Source of the DNA: Arthrobacter sp. OAP107 | Lineage (GTDB): Bacteria > Actinomycetota > Actinomycetes > Actinomycetales > Micrococcaceae | Reading direction: 5' to 3' | DNA length: 64,000 bases | NCBI RefSeq assembly: GCF_040546765.1 | Contig: NZ_JBEPOK010000001.1 | Coordinates: 682,001 to 746,000, forward strand | In this document: one piece after another, positions 51,238 through 59,281 of the stretch | Layout: each line of letters starts with the position of its first letter | How positions within the stretch are numbered: the stretch's first letter is position 1 | Translations under genes and position numbers: made by a program | The notes under the pieces: model-generated | Told to the model about the DNA's origin: nothing | The model's input: the letters and a program-made list of their open reading frames with translations, nothing else | Database searches by the model: none

Positions 51238-52449
51238 ATGGTCGAGGCTTTTCTGGTCGGCGGTGCCCGCACCCCGGTAGGACGATACGGCGGAGCGCTC
51301 TCGGCGGTCCGGCCCGATGATCTGGCCGCGCTGGTGGTCCGCGAGGCCGTGGCCCGGGCCGGCGTGGATCCGGACGCGATCGACGAGGTCATCCTGGGCA
51401 ACGCCAACGGCGCCGGTGAGGAGAACCGCAATGTGGCGCGCATGGCCACCATCCTCGCCGGCCTCCCGCTGCACATCCCGGGTATTACCGTGAACCGGCT
51501 TTGCTCCTCGGGCCTGAGCGCCATCATCATGGCCAGCCAGATGATCAAGTCCGGTGCCGCGGACATCGTGGTGGCCGGCGGTGTGGAGTCGATGAGCCGC
51601 GCGCCCTGGGTCCAGGAGAAGCCGCAGGCAGTTTTCGCTAAGCCCGGCGACATCTTCGACACCTCCATCGGCTGGCGCTTCGTGAACCCGCTGTTCACGA
51701 AGGGAGAGCTGTCCCGCGGCGGCAAAATGACGTTCTCCATGCCGGAAACCGCCGAGGAAGTAGGCCGCGTGGACAACATCTCCCGCGAGGACGCCGACGC
51801 CTTCGCCGTCCGCTCCCACGAACGGGCCCTCGCAGCCATCGAGGCAGGCCGCTTCAAGGACGAGATCGTCCCGGTGACGGTCAAGACCCGCAAATCCGAG
51901 ACCGTGGTGGACACCGATGAGGGGCCCCGCGCGGGAACGTCCATGGACGTGCTGGCGGGCCTCCGCCCCGTCGTCCCCGGCGGCTCGGTGGTCACAGCCG
52001 GTAACTCGTCCTCCCTCAACGACGGCGCTTCCGCCGTCATCGTGGCCTCCGAGGCCGCAATCCAGCGGCTGGGCCTGACGCCGCGTGCCCGCATCATCGA
52101 CGGCGCCTCCGCCGGCTGTGAGCCCGAAATCATGGGCATCGGCCCGGTTCCGGCAACCCAGAAGGTCCTCAAACGGAGCGGGCTCAGCGTCGGTGACCTC
52201 GGCGCCGTCGAACTTAATGAGGCGTTTGCCACCCAATCCCTGGCGAGCGTTCGGCGCCTCGGGCTGGACCCGGACATTGTGAACAACGACGGCGGTGCCA
52301 TCGCTTTGGGGCATCCGCTGGGTTCCAGCGGCTCCCGGATTGCCATCACCCTGCTGGGCCGGATGGAGCGCGAAGACGCCCGGATCGGCCTGGCCACCAT
52401 GTGCATCGGCGTGGGCCAGGGCACGGCCATGCTGCTGGAGCGCGTCTAG
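51238..52449 (+). CDS. Acetyl-CoA acyltransferase (thiolase), 3-oxoadipyl-CoA thiolase-like
   Basis: This 403-residue thiolase cleaves a 3-oxoacyl-CoA with CoA. The nucleophile Cys is in ITVNRLCSSGLSAI, the His in the GHPLGSSGSR region and the second Cys in LATMCIGVGQGTA. It also has the NEAFATQSLA motif. It is in an operon with an enoyl-CoA hydratase and a 3-hydroxyacyl-CoA dehydrogenase, the lower phenylacetyl-CoA set, so a PaaJ-like role (3-oxoadipyl-CoA to succinyl-CoA) is likely. General fatty acid beta-oxidation is the alternative. The shared operator with paaZ supports the phenylacetate role. Confidence 0.9.
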   Translation: MVEAFLVGGARTPVGRYGGALSAVRPDDLAALVVREAVARAGVDPDAIDEVILGNANGAGEENRNVARMATILAGLPLHIPGITVNRLCSSGLSAIIMASQMIKSGAADIVVAGGVESMSRAPWVQEKPQAVFAKPGDIFDTSIGWRFVNPLFTKGELSRGGKMTFSMPETAEEVGRVDNISREDADAFAVRSHERALAAIEAGRFKDEIVPVTVKTRKSETVVDTDEGPRAGTSMDVLAGLRPVVPGGSVVTAGNSSSLNDGASAVIVASEAAIQRLGLTPRARIIDGASAGCEPEIMGIGPVPATQKVLKRSGLSVGDLGAVELNEAFATQSLASVRRLGLDPDIVNNDGGAIALGHPLGSSGSRIAITLLGRMEREDARIGLATMCIGVGQGTAMLLERV

Positions 52450-53315
52450 TGCCGGGCCAGGACAACGCGAACCAGGACAGTACGAAGCAGGACATCGCGG
52501 GCCAGGACAGTGCGAACGGACACTTGGGCACCCTGGAGTTCAGCACCCTCCTGGTCGAGGAGCGCGGGGACAGGGTGGTGGTGCTGCTCAACCGCCCGGA
52601 CGTCCGGAACGCGATCGACCAGCAGATGGTGGACGAGCTCCATGCCGTTTGCGCCGAGCTGGAGAAGAACCCGAAGGTCCTGATCATTGCCGGCACGGAG
52701 GGAGTTTTTGCTTCGGGCGCGGACATCACCCAGCTCCGGGAACGGCGCCGCGACGACGCACTGCAGGGCATCAACTCCACCATCTTTGTCCGGATCGCCA
52801 AGCTGCCCATGCCGGTGATCGCCGCGCTGGACGGCTACTGCCTGGGCGGGGGCGCCGAGCTGGCGTACGCTGCTGATTTTCGGATCGGCACCCCGGCCAT
52901 TCGGATCGGCAACCCGGAAACCGGCCTCGGCATCCTCGCCGCTGCCGGTGCCAGCTGGCGGCTGAAGGAACTCGTGGGGGAGCCCGTGGCCAAGGAAATC
53001 CTGCTGGCCGGCCGGGTGCTGAAGGCCGAGGAGGCCCTCGCCGTCAATCTGGTCACCGAACTCCACGAGCCTGCAGAGCTCATGGACGCCGCCCACAGGC
53101 TGGCCGACCGCATCGCCCGGCAGGACCCGCTGGCCGTCCGGATCACCAAGTCGGTGTTCCACGCCCCGGCGGAGGCGCACCCGCTGATCGACCAGCTGGC
53201 GCAGGGAATCCTGTTCGAGTCGCAGGCCAAGTTCGACCGGATGCAGGCCTTCCTGGACAGAAAGAACTCAGACAAGAAGAACACCACAACGAACACAGAC
53301 GGGACCAAGCCATGA
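52449..53315 (+). CDS. Enoyl-CoA hydratase/isomerase (PaaF/PaaG-like)
   Basis: This is a crotonase-fold enzyme of 288 residues starting at GTG inside the thiolase stop (TAGTG). The catalytic region contains GVFASGADITQLRERRRDDA (oxyanion hole) and ALDGYCLGGGAELAYAADFR. The first 27 residues are unusual: they repeat QD-containing units (PGQDNANQDSTKQDIAGQDS) and end in ANGHLG, and the DNA there includes a 15-base match to the palindromic repeat at 42205. The conserved domain begins at LEFSTLLVEERGDRVVVLLN. It probably hydrates 2,3-dehydroadipyl-CoA or isomerises the ring-opened product. Confidence 0.9.
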   Translation: MPGQDNANQDSTKQDIAGQDSANGHLGTLEFSTLLVEERGDRVVVLLNRPDVRNAIDQQMVDELHAVCAELEKNPKVLIIAGTEGVFASGADITQLRERRRDDALQGINSTIFVRIAKLPMPVIAALDGYCLGGGAELAYAADFRIGTPAIRIGNPETGLGILAAAGASWRLKELVGEPVAKEILLAGRVLKAEEALAVNLVTELHEPAELMDAAHRLADRIARQDPLAVRITKSVFHAPAEAHPLIDQLAQGILFESQAKFDRMQAFLDRKNSDKKNTTTNTDGTKP

Positions 53316-54166
53316 CCGCCATTCCCCAGCACGTCGGAGTCCTCGGCGGCGGCCGGATGGGCGCAGGAATCGCCCACGCCTTCCTCATCAAGGGCGCCAC
53401 CGTGGTGGTAGTGGAGCGCGACGACGATGCTGCCGCCGGCGCCCGCACCCGGGTCACCGACGCCGTGGCCAAGTCCGCATCCCGCGGCGCCCTGGACGGA
53501 ACCCCGGAGGAAGTCCTGGCCCGGTTCAGCACGTCCACCGACTACTCGGCCTTCGCCGGCTGCGGCCTCGTAGTGGAGGCGGTCCCGGAGGACTTCGAGC
53601 TGAAGGTCAGTGCCCTGAAGGCGGTCGAGGAACAGCTGGCGCCTGACGCGTTCCTGGCCTCGAACACGTCCTCGCTCTCGGTCACCGACCTCGCCGCCCA
53701 GCTGCAGCGGCCGGGCAGCTTCGTGGGGCTGCACTTCTTCAACCCCGTGCCCGCTTCCACCCTGATCGAGGTGGTGGTGGCCAAGGAGACGTCGCCCGGG
53801 CTGGCGGCCCGGGCGAAAGGCTGGACGGAAGCGCTCGGCAAGACCGCCGTCGTCGTCAATGATGCCCCGGGGTTCGCGTCCTCGCGGCTGGGCGTGGCGA
53901 TTGCGCTGGAGGCGATGCGCATGGTGGAGGAGGGAGTGGCCTCCGCTGAGGACATCGATGCCGCCATGGTGCTGGGTTACAAGCACCCCACCGGTCCGCT
54001 GAAGACCACCGACATTGTGGGCCTGGACGTCCGCCTGGGCATCGCCGAATACCTGCACTCGACGCTGGGGGAGCGCTTCGCGCCGCCGCAGATCCTGCGG
54101 GACAAGGTGGCTCGCGGCGAACTGGGACGCAAGACCGGCAAGGGGTTCTTCGACTGGGCTGACTGA
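53312..54166 (+). CDS. paaH: 3-Hydroxyacyl-CoA dehydrogenase (PaaH-like)
   Basis: This 284-residue NAD-dependent dehydrogenase oxidises 3-hydroxyadipyl-CoA or related substrates. The Rossmann motif is GVLGGGRMGAGIAHAF. The catalytic His is in FVGLHFFNPVP, with Ser in SNTSSLSVTDLA, and the C-terminal domain has ALEAMRMVEEGVASAEDIDA. It overlaps the hydratase stop by four bases (ATGA). It completes a thiolase-hydratase-dehydrogenase set. Confidence 0.9.
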   Translation: MTAIPQHVGVLGGGRMGAGIAHAFLIKGATVVVVERDDDAAAGARTRVTDAVAKSASRGALDGTPEEVLARFSTSTDYSAFAGCGLVVEAVPEDFELKVSALKAVEEQLAPDAFLASNTSSLSVTDLAAQLQRPGSFVGLHFFNPVPASTLIEVVVAKETSPGLAARAKGWTEALGKTAVVVNDAPGFASSRLGVAIALEAMRMVEEGVASAEDIDAAMVLGYKHPTGPLKTTDIVGLDVRLGIAEYLHSTLGERFAPPQILRDKVARGELGRKTGKGFFDWAD

Positions 54167-54174
54167 CCGGCGCC

Positions 54175-54405
54175 TTACAGCAGGCCGACGATGTAGCCGA
54201 CGAAGAACAGCAGGCACAGCAGCACCACGAGCCCGATGAGGACCAGCACCGCCACCTGCGTTCCACGCGGTGGTCCTCCCTCGTCGTGCCCCTGCGGCCC
54301 TCCGGTGGAGCTTTCAGCGGGCGGCGTTTCCCCGGGCGGCACTCCGCCGCCTGGTTCCAGCCCGGTGAGGTGGTCTTCCAGGGGGTCGGGGTTCTGGCTG
54401 CTCAT
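54175..54405 (-). CDS. DUF6480-like small membrane protein
   Basis: This 76-residue protein has a Pro/Gly-rich N-terminus (LEPGGGVPPGETPPAESSTG) and a single C-terminal membrane segment (VAVLVLIGLVVLLCLLFFVG). The motif PGGGVPPGETPPAE is typical of the DUF6480 family in actinobacteria. The function is unknown. It converges with paaH. Confidence 0.82.
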   Translation of the reverse strand: MSSQNPDPLEDHLTGLEPGGGVPPGETPPAESSTGGPQGHDEGGPPRGTQVAVLVLIGLVVLLCLLFFVGYIVGLL

Positions 54406-54439
54406 GGGGTCCTCCTTTGCTGGATTTGCGGCCGGCCGG

Positions 54440-54871
54440 CTACAGCGACTCGAGTTTCTGGCGCAGCCCGTTCAAGGCTGGGTCGCGCAGCTTCATGAAC
54501 TGCGGCCTGAGGAACGGCTGCAGCAGCTTGTAGGGCCAGTTGATGCTGAACTGGGCCGTGTACAGGATCTCGGAACCGGAGCTGAGCGACCGCACGTCGA
54601 TCGAATCGAATGCGACGAGGTTCCGGTGTTCACCCCGGAGCTTGATGTGGTTGTCGAACAGTTCGATGACCTCGTACTCGATGGGCTGGCGCTTGCCGCG
54701 GAACACGGCCTCGGCATGGTAGCGGTGGCCGACGGCGACGGGTCCCTCGGTCAGCTTGTCCATGACCGCTGTGCCGGGGTCCCAGTCGCTGGTGTGCTCG
54801 AAGGCGGACAGGTAGGCGAACGCAGTCCGTGCCGGCAGGGACGAAGCGACAGTGCCCGAGACGGTGATCAT
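54440..54871 (-). CDS. SRPBCC family protein
   Basis: This 143-residue START-like fold protein has VSGTVASSLPARTAFAYLSA at the N-terminus and a long C-terminal helix (MKLRDPALNGLRQKLESL). It is similar in fold but not in sequence to the SRPBCC protein at 49911. The ligand is unknown. It lies 34 bases upstream of the DUF6480 gene on the same strand, so the two are probably co-transcribed. Confidence 0.85.
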   Translation of the reverse strand: MITVSGTVASSLPARTAFAYLSAFEHTSDWDPGTAVMDKLTEGPVAVGHRYHAEAVFRGKRQPIEYEVIELFDNHIKLRGEHRNLVAFDSIDVRSLSSGSEILYTAQFSINWPYKLLQPFLRPQFMKLRDPALNGLRQKLESL

Positions 54872-54922
54872 GACACCAGCCTAGCCACGCGCGGCGCCGG
54901 GCACACGGTGTTGGGCAGGCGC

Positions 54923-55774
54923 CTAGTCGACCGCCGCCCGGATGGAGGTGGCGTACCCCTTGGCATAGCCGTCAGCAGTCGGATGGAAGATATCGGCGGT
55001 CTGGCTGCCGCAGGTGGAAGAGGCGGTGCAGAGTGGCGGCAGCCCCACGATCCACGGCTGCTCGGATCCGATTCCGTGCCCGGAGAACGCGCGCGCCACA
55101 TCCACGTATTCAACCTTCGCGCGGCCGCCGTCCGCCTGGCGGGCCGCCTTGGCAATGACCGCGTTCAGCTGCTGCGTCAGTCCGTTGATCGGATCGGCAG
55201 CGGGGCCGGCGCCCGGCTCGAACAGCAGCGGGTATCCGGTCACATAGATGTCGGCACGCGGTGCCTTGGCCTTGACGTCGTTCAGCATGGCCAGAAGATC
55301 CTGGAAGAACGGGCTCCCCGCCGGGTTGGTCAGGGCGGTCTGCAGCACCGACGCCCGCTGTGCCAGGGCGGCGGTGCACGCCGCACCGGAGTCCTTGGAA
55401 CAGATCACCAGCGCGCCGATGGAGTCCAGGTCGTTGCCGCCGGCGGTGACGGTCACCAGGTCCACCTTCCTGTTCAGCGAGGGGATCTGGGTTGCCCGGA
55501 CGGTGCCGGTGGTGGCTCCGCTGCACGCCGCATTCCCGGTCAGGCCGATCTTGCGCGCCGCGTCCAGCAGCACCGGATAGCTATGGTTGCTCCGCAGGCA
55601 AGCGTCCGTGTACGGCCCGGCGCCCTGGCCGGCGGCGTAGGAGTCGCCCAGCGCCACATAGGAATCGAACCGGTCCGCAGATGCCGGCGCGGCGGTCAGG
55701 CCGGCGATGGCCAGCGCCGCGAGGACGCCGGTGAGGCGGGCAATCCGCCGTGGCAAAGGCTTTTTGGCTGTCAT
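54923..55774 (-). CDS. Secreted SGNH/GDSL hydrolase (lipase/esterase)
   Basis: This 283-residue exported esterase has a signal peptide (RRIARLTGVLAALAIAGLTA ending APASA). SGNH block I is YVALGDSYAAGQGAG (Ser nucleophile), block III is VTAGGND, and block V is DIFHPTADGYAKGY (Asp/His). It resembles the Streptomyces-type SGNH esterases with paired cysteines. ATG 55774 is chosen since GGGGA lies 6 bases upstream; ATG 55786 would add MGIQ. The substrate is an ester or lipid outside the cell. Confidence 0.9.
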   Translation of the reverse strand: MTAKKPLPRRIARLTGVLAALAIAGLTAAPASADRFDSYVALGDSYAAGQGAGPYTDACLRSNHSYPVLLDAARKIGLTGNAACSGATTGTVRATQIPSLNRKVDLVTVTAGGNDLDSIGALVICSKDSGAACTAALAQRASVLQTALTNPAGSPFFQDLLAMLNDVKAKAPRADIYVTGYPLLFEPGAGPAADPINGLTQQLNAVIAKAARQADGGRAKVEYVDVARAFSGHGIGSEQPWIVGLPPLCTASSTCGSQTADIFHPTADGYAKGYATSIRAAVD

Positions 55775-55995
55775 CTGAATCCCCATATTCGCTCAGGCCG
55801 TGGAGCGGCGCCCCTGGTGTCCAAAGGTATTGTCCAAGGGTACGCCCGCCGTCAATGCCAACCCGTCAATGCCAACCCGGCAATCGGGCCCGGCAGGCAG
55901 GAGTCCGGCAGTCCAGGCGCCCGGGAGTCCGCTATCCGCCGCAACTTGAGACGAAACCCGTGCGGCTGCCGGGGCAGGTGTGGTTAGCTGGCTCC

Positions 55996-56703
55996 GTGAA
56001 CGCGAGGGGACAGATCAGCTGGGACGGGGCGGTGAATGCCTGGCTCGTGGCTGGCTCCGTGTACCGGATGGGTCGGCGGGAATGGCTCACCGAGGCAGGC
56101 TGGAAGGAAGCCTACCGCGACGGCATCCGCACGATCATTGACCTCCGGAACCCCGGCGAACGGCAGCGCCGGCCTAGCGATCCGGACGTGGGCGCGGCAC
56201 TCGACGTGTTCGACGTCGTCCTGGCACCCACCGAGGATCCGGAGCACCCTGAGTTCAAGGCCCTGTGCGACCCCTACCTGAACGATCCCGCACACTATGC
56301 CGCCAACGCACGACTCTTTCCTGACAGGCTCGCCGCCGTGTTCAAGGCCATCGCCGCCGCGCCGGGCGGCGTGGTGATCCACTGCTCGGCCGGCAGGGAC
56401 CGCAGCGGCATGATCGCGGCCATGCTCCAGGACCTCGCCGGGGCCAGCGATGCCGAGATCGTGGCAAGCTACCAGGCCGCCATGCGCAGCATCAACGAAC
56501 GCCACCGGACCATGTGGCCGCCCCATCCGCACGAACGCTACCTCGACGAAGAAACCCTTGCCCCGCTCCTGGAGACCCGCGGCGCCAAGGTCCTGGACTT
56601 CGTGCGGGAGCTCAACACCCACGAATTCCTGCTGCGCAACGGCGTCACCGAGCCGGAGCTGGAAGCGGTGCTGGCCGCGCTCGGCGCCAGGGTTGCCCTG
56701 TGA
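55996..56703 (+). CDS. Tyrosine-protein phosphatase (PtpB-like)
   Basis: This 235-residue phosphatase of the Tyr/Ser phosphatase family has a P-loop VVIHCSAGRDRSG with Cys130 and Arg136 (CX5R). It also has DLRNPGERQRRP near residue 50, typical of the family also called PtpB/lipid phosphatase. There is no signal peptide. GTG 55996 is taken as start just before the conserved SWDGAVNAWLVAGSVYRMG. Its stop overlaps the start of the secreted protease gene (GTGA), so the two are translationally coupled, an odd functional pair. Confidence 0.87.
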   Translation: MNARGQISWDGAVNAWLVAGSVYRMGRREWLTEAGWKEAYRDGIRTIIDLRNPGERQRRPSDPDVGAALDVFDVVLAPTEDPEHPEFKALCDPYLNDPAHYAANARLFPDRLAAVFKAIAAAPGGVVIHCSAGRDRSGMIAAMLQDLAGASDAEIVASYQAAMRSINERHRTMWPPHPHERYLDEETLAPLLETRGAKVLDFVRELNTHEFLLRNGVTEPELEAVLAALGARVAL

Positions 56704-58883
56704 CTTCTCCGGCACCCGTCCGGGCACTCCGGCGCGCACTCGCCCTGTCGGCCGCGGTGGCGCTGGGCGTCCCGCTCGCGTCAGGGCCCGCTTACGCTGC
56801 CTTGGAAAGCACGACGACGGCGGAGGCCGGCGATGCTGTCGCCTCGCCGGCGGTGCCGTCCCCGGCTGCGGATCCGGCAGAGCCGGCCACGGGCACATCG
56901 GCGACGGGCACAGGGGCGTCTGGCACAGCGGCGGCCGGCACAGCGGCGTCTGGCACGGCGGCGTCTGGCACAGCGGCCGCCGGCGCATCGGCGGCGGGCC
57001 TTGCCGAGGCCGTTGCGCGCGATCTGGGCATGACTCTCCAGGAGTTCAACGCCGCAGGGGAGCAGGGCAAGCGTGCGGCAGCGGCCCTGGACACACTCCG
57101 CAAGGTCGCTGGCTTCGACGGAATTGGGCTGCACGGCGGCAGGATCGTGGTTTCAGGTACCGGCCCCGCCCTGGCCAAGGCTGTGGATGCACTCAACGCG
57201 GCCGGCTCCGCGGGCCGCGAAGAGTTCGTGCTCGCTGCCCCGGAGCCGGCGGCCGGGAACGCCGCGGCCGGGCAAACCGTAAAGGACCTTCGTGCCGCGA
57301 GCGTCCAGCAGCTTTACCAGGCGTACCTCCGCGACGTGGGGCCGGCGGGGCTCCAGGCTGTGGCGGAGGCAAACGGCAAGTTCATCATCCGCACCGGCGG
57401 GGTAAACGAGCCCCAATCAGACGGTGCCGATCCCACGGCCAGCCAGGCTCCGGCGCCGGCCGGCCCGGTGAACGGCGGGCGGCTGTCGCCGTCGGAATTC
57501 GTGGAGCAGTATGCGAACGTGGTCCTCGAGTCCGGCGAACCGCTGGCCCCGCAGGAGGACTTTTTCGGCGGACAGGGGTACCGGGTCGACGGCGGGGTGG
57601 TCTGCTCCGCCGGCTTCAGCGCGTTCAGCCCCGATGGCAAGCCCCTGGTCCTCACCGCCGGCCACTGTGCCGACGACGGCGCCGCCCGGCTCGCCGAGGT
57701 GACCTTGCCGGCCGGGGACCCTGCCGGCGGATTCGCCGCCGACAATGCGGTCACCGGCGAACTTGGGACGTTCGGCTTCAGCCAGTTCGGCGGGCCCGGG
57801 AACTCGACGGTCGCGGACCCGGAGAATCCGGGCACGCCGGGGAACGACATCGCGGTCATCGGGTCCATCCGGCCGGACCTCGACCCGCTCCCGGCCGCCA
57901 CCACCTGGCAGAACGCCAGCAGCCTCGGGACCGGTTCCGTGAAGATCGTGGGAATGGCGTCGCCTTTTGTGGGGCAGGCCGTCTGCCGTTCCGGGCGGAC
58001 CGCCGGTTGGTCGTGCGGCACCGTGGATGAGGTGGGGATCTACATCGTGGGCGGCGGTTCTGGGGACCCGGCCGACCTGCGGTCCTTCAGCGGCTTCCTC
58101 TCCACGTCCGTGCAATCCAGCGGTGGTGATTCCGGCGGGCCGTGGATCAGCGGAAACTACGCCGTGGGCACGCACTCGGCGGGCAACTCAAATGACTCCA
58201 CCGAGAATTTCGCCGTAGCGGCCACGCTGCAGGATTCGATGTCCGTGCTCCCGGGCGTGCAGCTCAGGCTGTTCCTGAACAGGCCGGTCCTGGCGGGTTC
58301 GCTTCCGGCAGGGCCGGTCGCTCCGGGTCAGCGGATCACCGGCCGGCTGGCCACTGCCCCGGCCACCGATGTTCCGGCCGGAACCCGGGTCCGGGTCAGC
58401 TTCCGGGGCAGCGAACCTTTCGACGTGGGCGTCGACGCCGCGGGGAATTGGGCCTTCAGCGCGCCCGGCTCCGCAACACAGTTCACTGTGCAGACGATGA
58501 ATGGGTTCAGCCGCTCCGAGCTGAGCAGCTTCAGCACAGCTCCTACGCAGACCAACGGAGGTCCCGACGCCGGCACCCCGGACCCCGCCGGGTCGCCGGC
58601 TGCGTCCCCGCCGGCCTCGGCACAGGGCGGCGAGCCCGCGGTACTTGAGCCCGCGGTACTCGAGCCCGCACCGGAGCCGTCCGTGGTGGCCGTTCTTCCT
58701 GCTGCCGGCCCCGCCGCAGCCGCAGGACCCGACGGTGCTGCGGTCCCGGACCCTAATGCGGTGCCGCCCATGCTTGCCGACACGGGGGTCTCGGGCCTGA
58801 CGGCCGCCGTTTCGGGGGCGGGAGCGGCTCTGCTGCTCGGCGTCGTATTGCTGGTGGTCGTGCGCCGCCGCGGCAGGGGTTAG
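56700..58883 (+). CDS. Secreted S1 serine protease with sortase-like C-terminus
   Basis: This 727-residue exported protease has a signal peptide (RRALALSAAVALGVPLASGP) and a repetitive Gly/Thr/Ala/Ser linker (SGTAAAGTAASGTAASGTAA). An alpha-lytic-protease-type propeptide region follows (about residues 100-250), then a chymotrypsin-fold domain with His322 (TAGHC), Asp383 (NDIAVIG) and Ser478 (GGDSGGP). After a beta domain (GQRITGRLAT...) a Pro/Ala-rich stretch leads to LADTG, a membrane segment and RRRGRG. That order is a sorting signal with LADTG in place of LPXTG. It probably stays wall-anchored. Confidence 0.87.
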   Translation: MTSPAPVRALRRALALSAAVALGVPLASGPAYAALESTTTAEAGDAVASPAVPSPAADPAEPATGTSATGTGASGTAAAGTAASGTAASGTAAAGASAAGLAEAVARDLGMTLQEFNAAGEQGKRAAAALDTLRKVAGFDGIGLHGGRIVVSGTGPALAKAVDALNAAGSAGREEFVLAAPEPAAGNAAAGQTVKDLRAASVQQLYQAYLRDVGPAGLQAVAEANGKFIIRTGGVNEPQSDGADPTASQAPAPAGPVNGGRLSPSEFVEQYANVVLESGEPLAPQEDFFGGQGYRVDGGVVCSAGFSAFSPDGKPLVLTAGHCADDGAARLAEVTLPAGDPAGGFAADNAVTGELGTFGFSQFGGPGNSTVADPENPGTPGNDIAVIGSIRPDLDPLPAATTWQNASSLGTGSVKIVGMASPFVGQAVCRSGRTAGWSCGTVDEVGIYIVGGGSGDPADLRSFSGFLSTSVQSSGGDSGGPWISGNYAVGTHSAGNSNDSTENFAVAATLQDSMSVLPGVQLRLFLNRPVLAGSLPAGPVAPGQRITGRLATAPATDVPAGTRVRVSFRGSEPFDVGVDAAGNWAFSAPGSATQFTVQTMNGFSRSELSSFSTAPTQTNGGPDAGTPDPAGSPAASPPASAQGGEPAVLEPAVLEPAPEPSVVAVLPAAGPAAAAGPDGAAVPDPNAVPPMLADTGVSGLTAAVSGAGAALLLGVVLLVVVRRRGRG

Positions 58884-58900
58884 CCCCGGCAAGGAGAAGC

Positions 58901-59197
58901 TCAGCCGATGGTGGCGGCTTCGTCCAGCGTATGCGGCTCGAAGTGCTCGATGATGTCGCGGATCGACGCCAGTCCCTCGGTGAACGTGGCCGACGACCGC
59001 CACTGTTCCACCTGCTCGAGCGATGCCCACGGCCCGGTACTGATGAAGCGGTTAGGGACATCGCGGTCGCGCATCAGAAGGCCCCGGCCGCCCGGATAAT
59101 CCTTGTGGGTTTTGTCGGCCATGTCCTTCCAGGCCTTCACGAAGTCGTCCTCGCGCCCCGGCTTCATGAGCCAGATACCCATTGTGTACACAGACAC
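58901..59197 (-). CDS. Antibiotic biosynthesis monooxygenase (ABM) domain protein
   Basis: This small ferredoxin-fold ABM-type protein of 98 residues reads VYTMGIWLMKPGREDDFVKA and later DVPNRFISTGPWASLEQVEQ. Proteins of this type act as cofactor-free monooxygenases or haem-degrading enzymes, but many have no known role. GTG 59197 is preferred since GGAGGTGG lies upstream; ATG 59212 and ATG 59182 are alternatives. Confidence 0.8.
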   Translation of the reverse strand: MSVYTMGIWLMKPGREDDFVKAWKDMADKTHKDYPGGRGLLMRDRDVPNRFISTGPWASLEQVEQWRSSATFTEGLASIRDIIEHFEPHTLDEAATIG

Positions 59198-59281
59198 ATC
59201 CACCACCTCCATTGGTGTGCAGAGCGGATACCTGATTATCTGCCTGCCGTACGGCGGGCGGAAGGGCTGACGTACCCTGCG

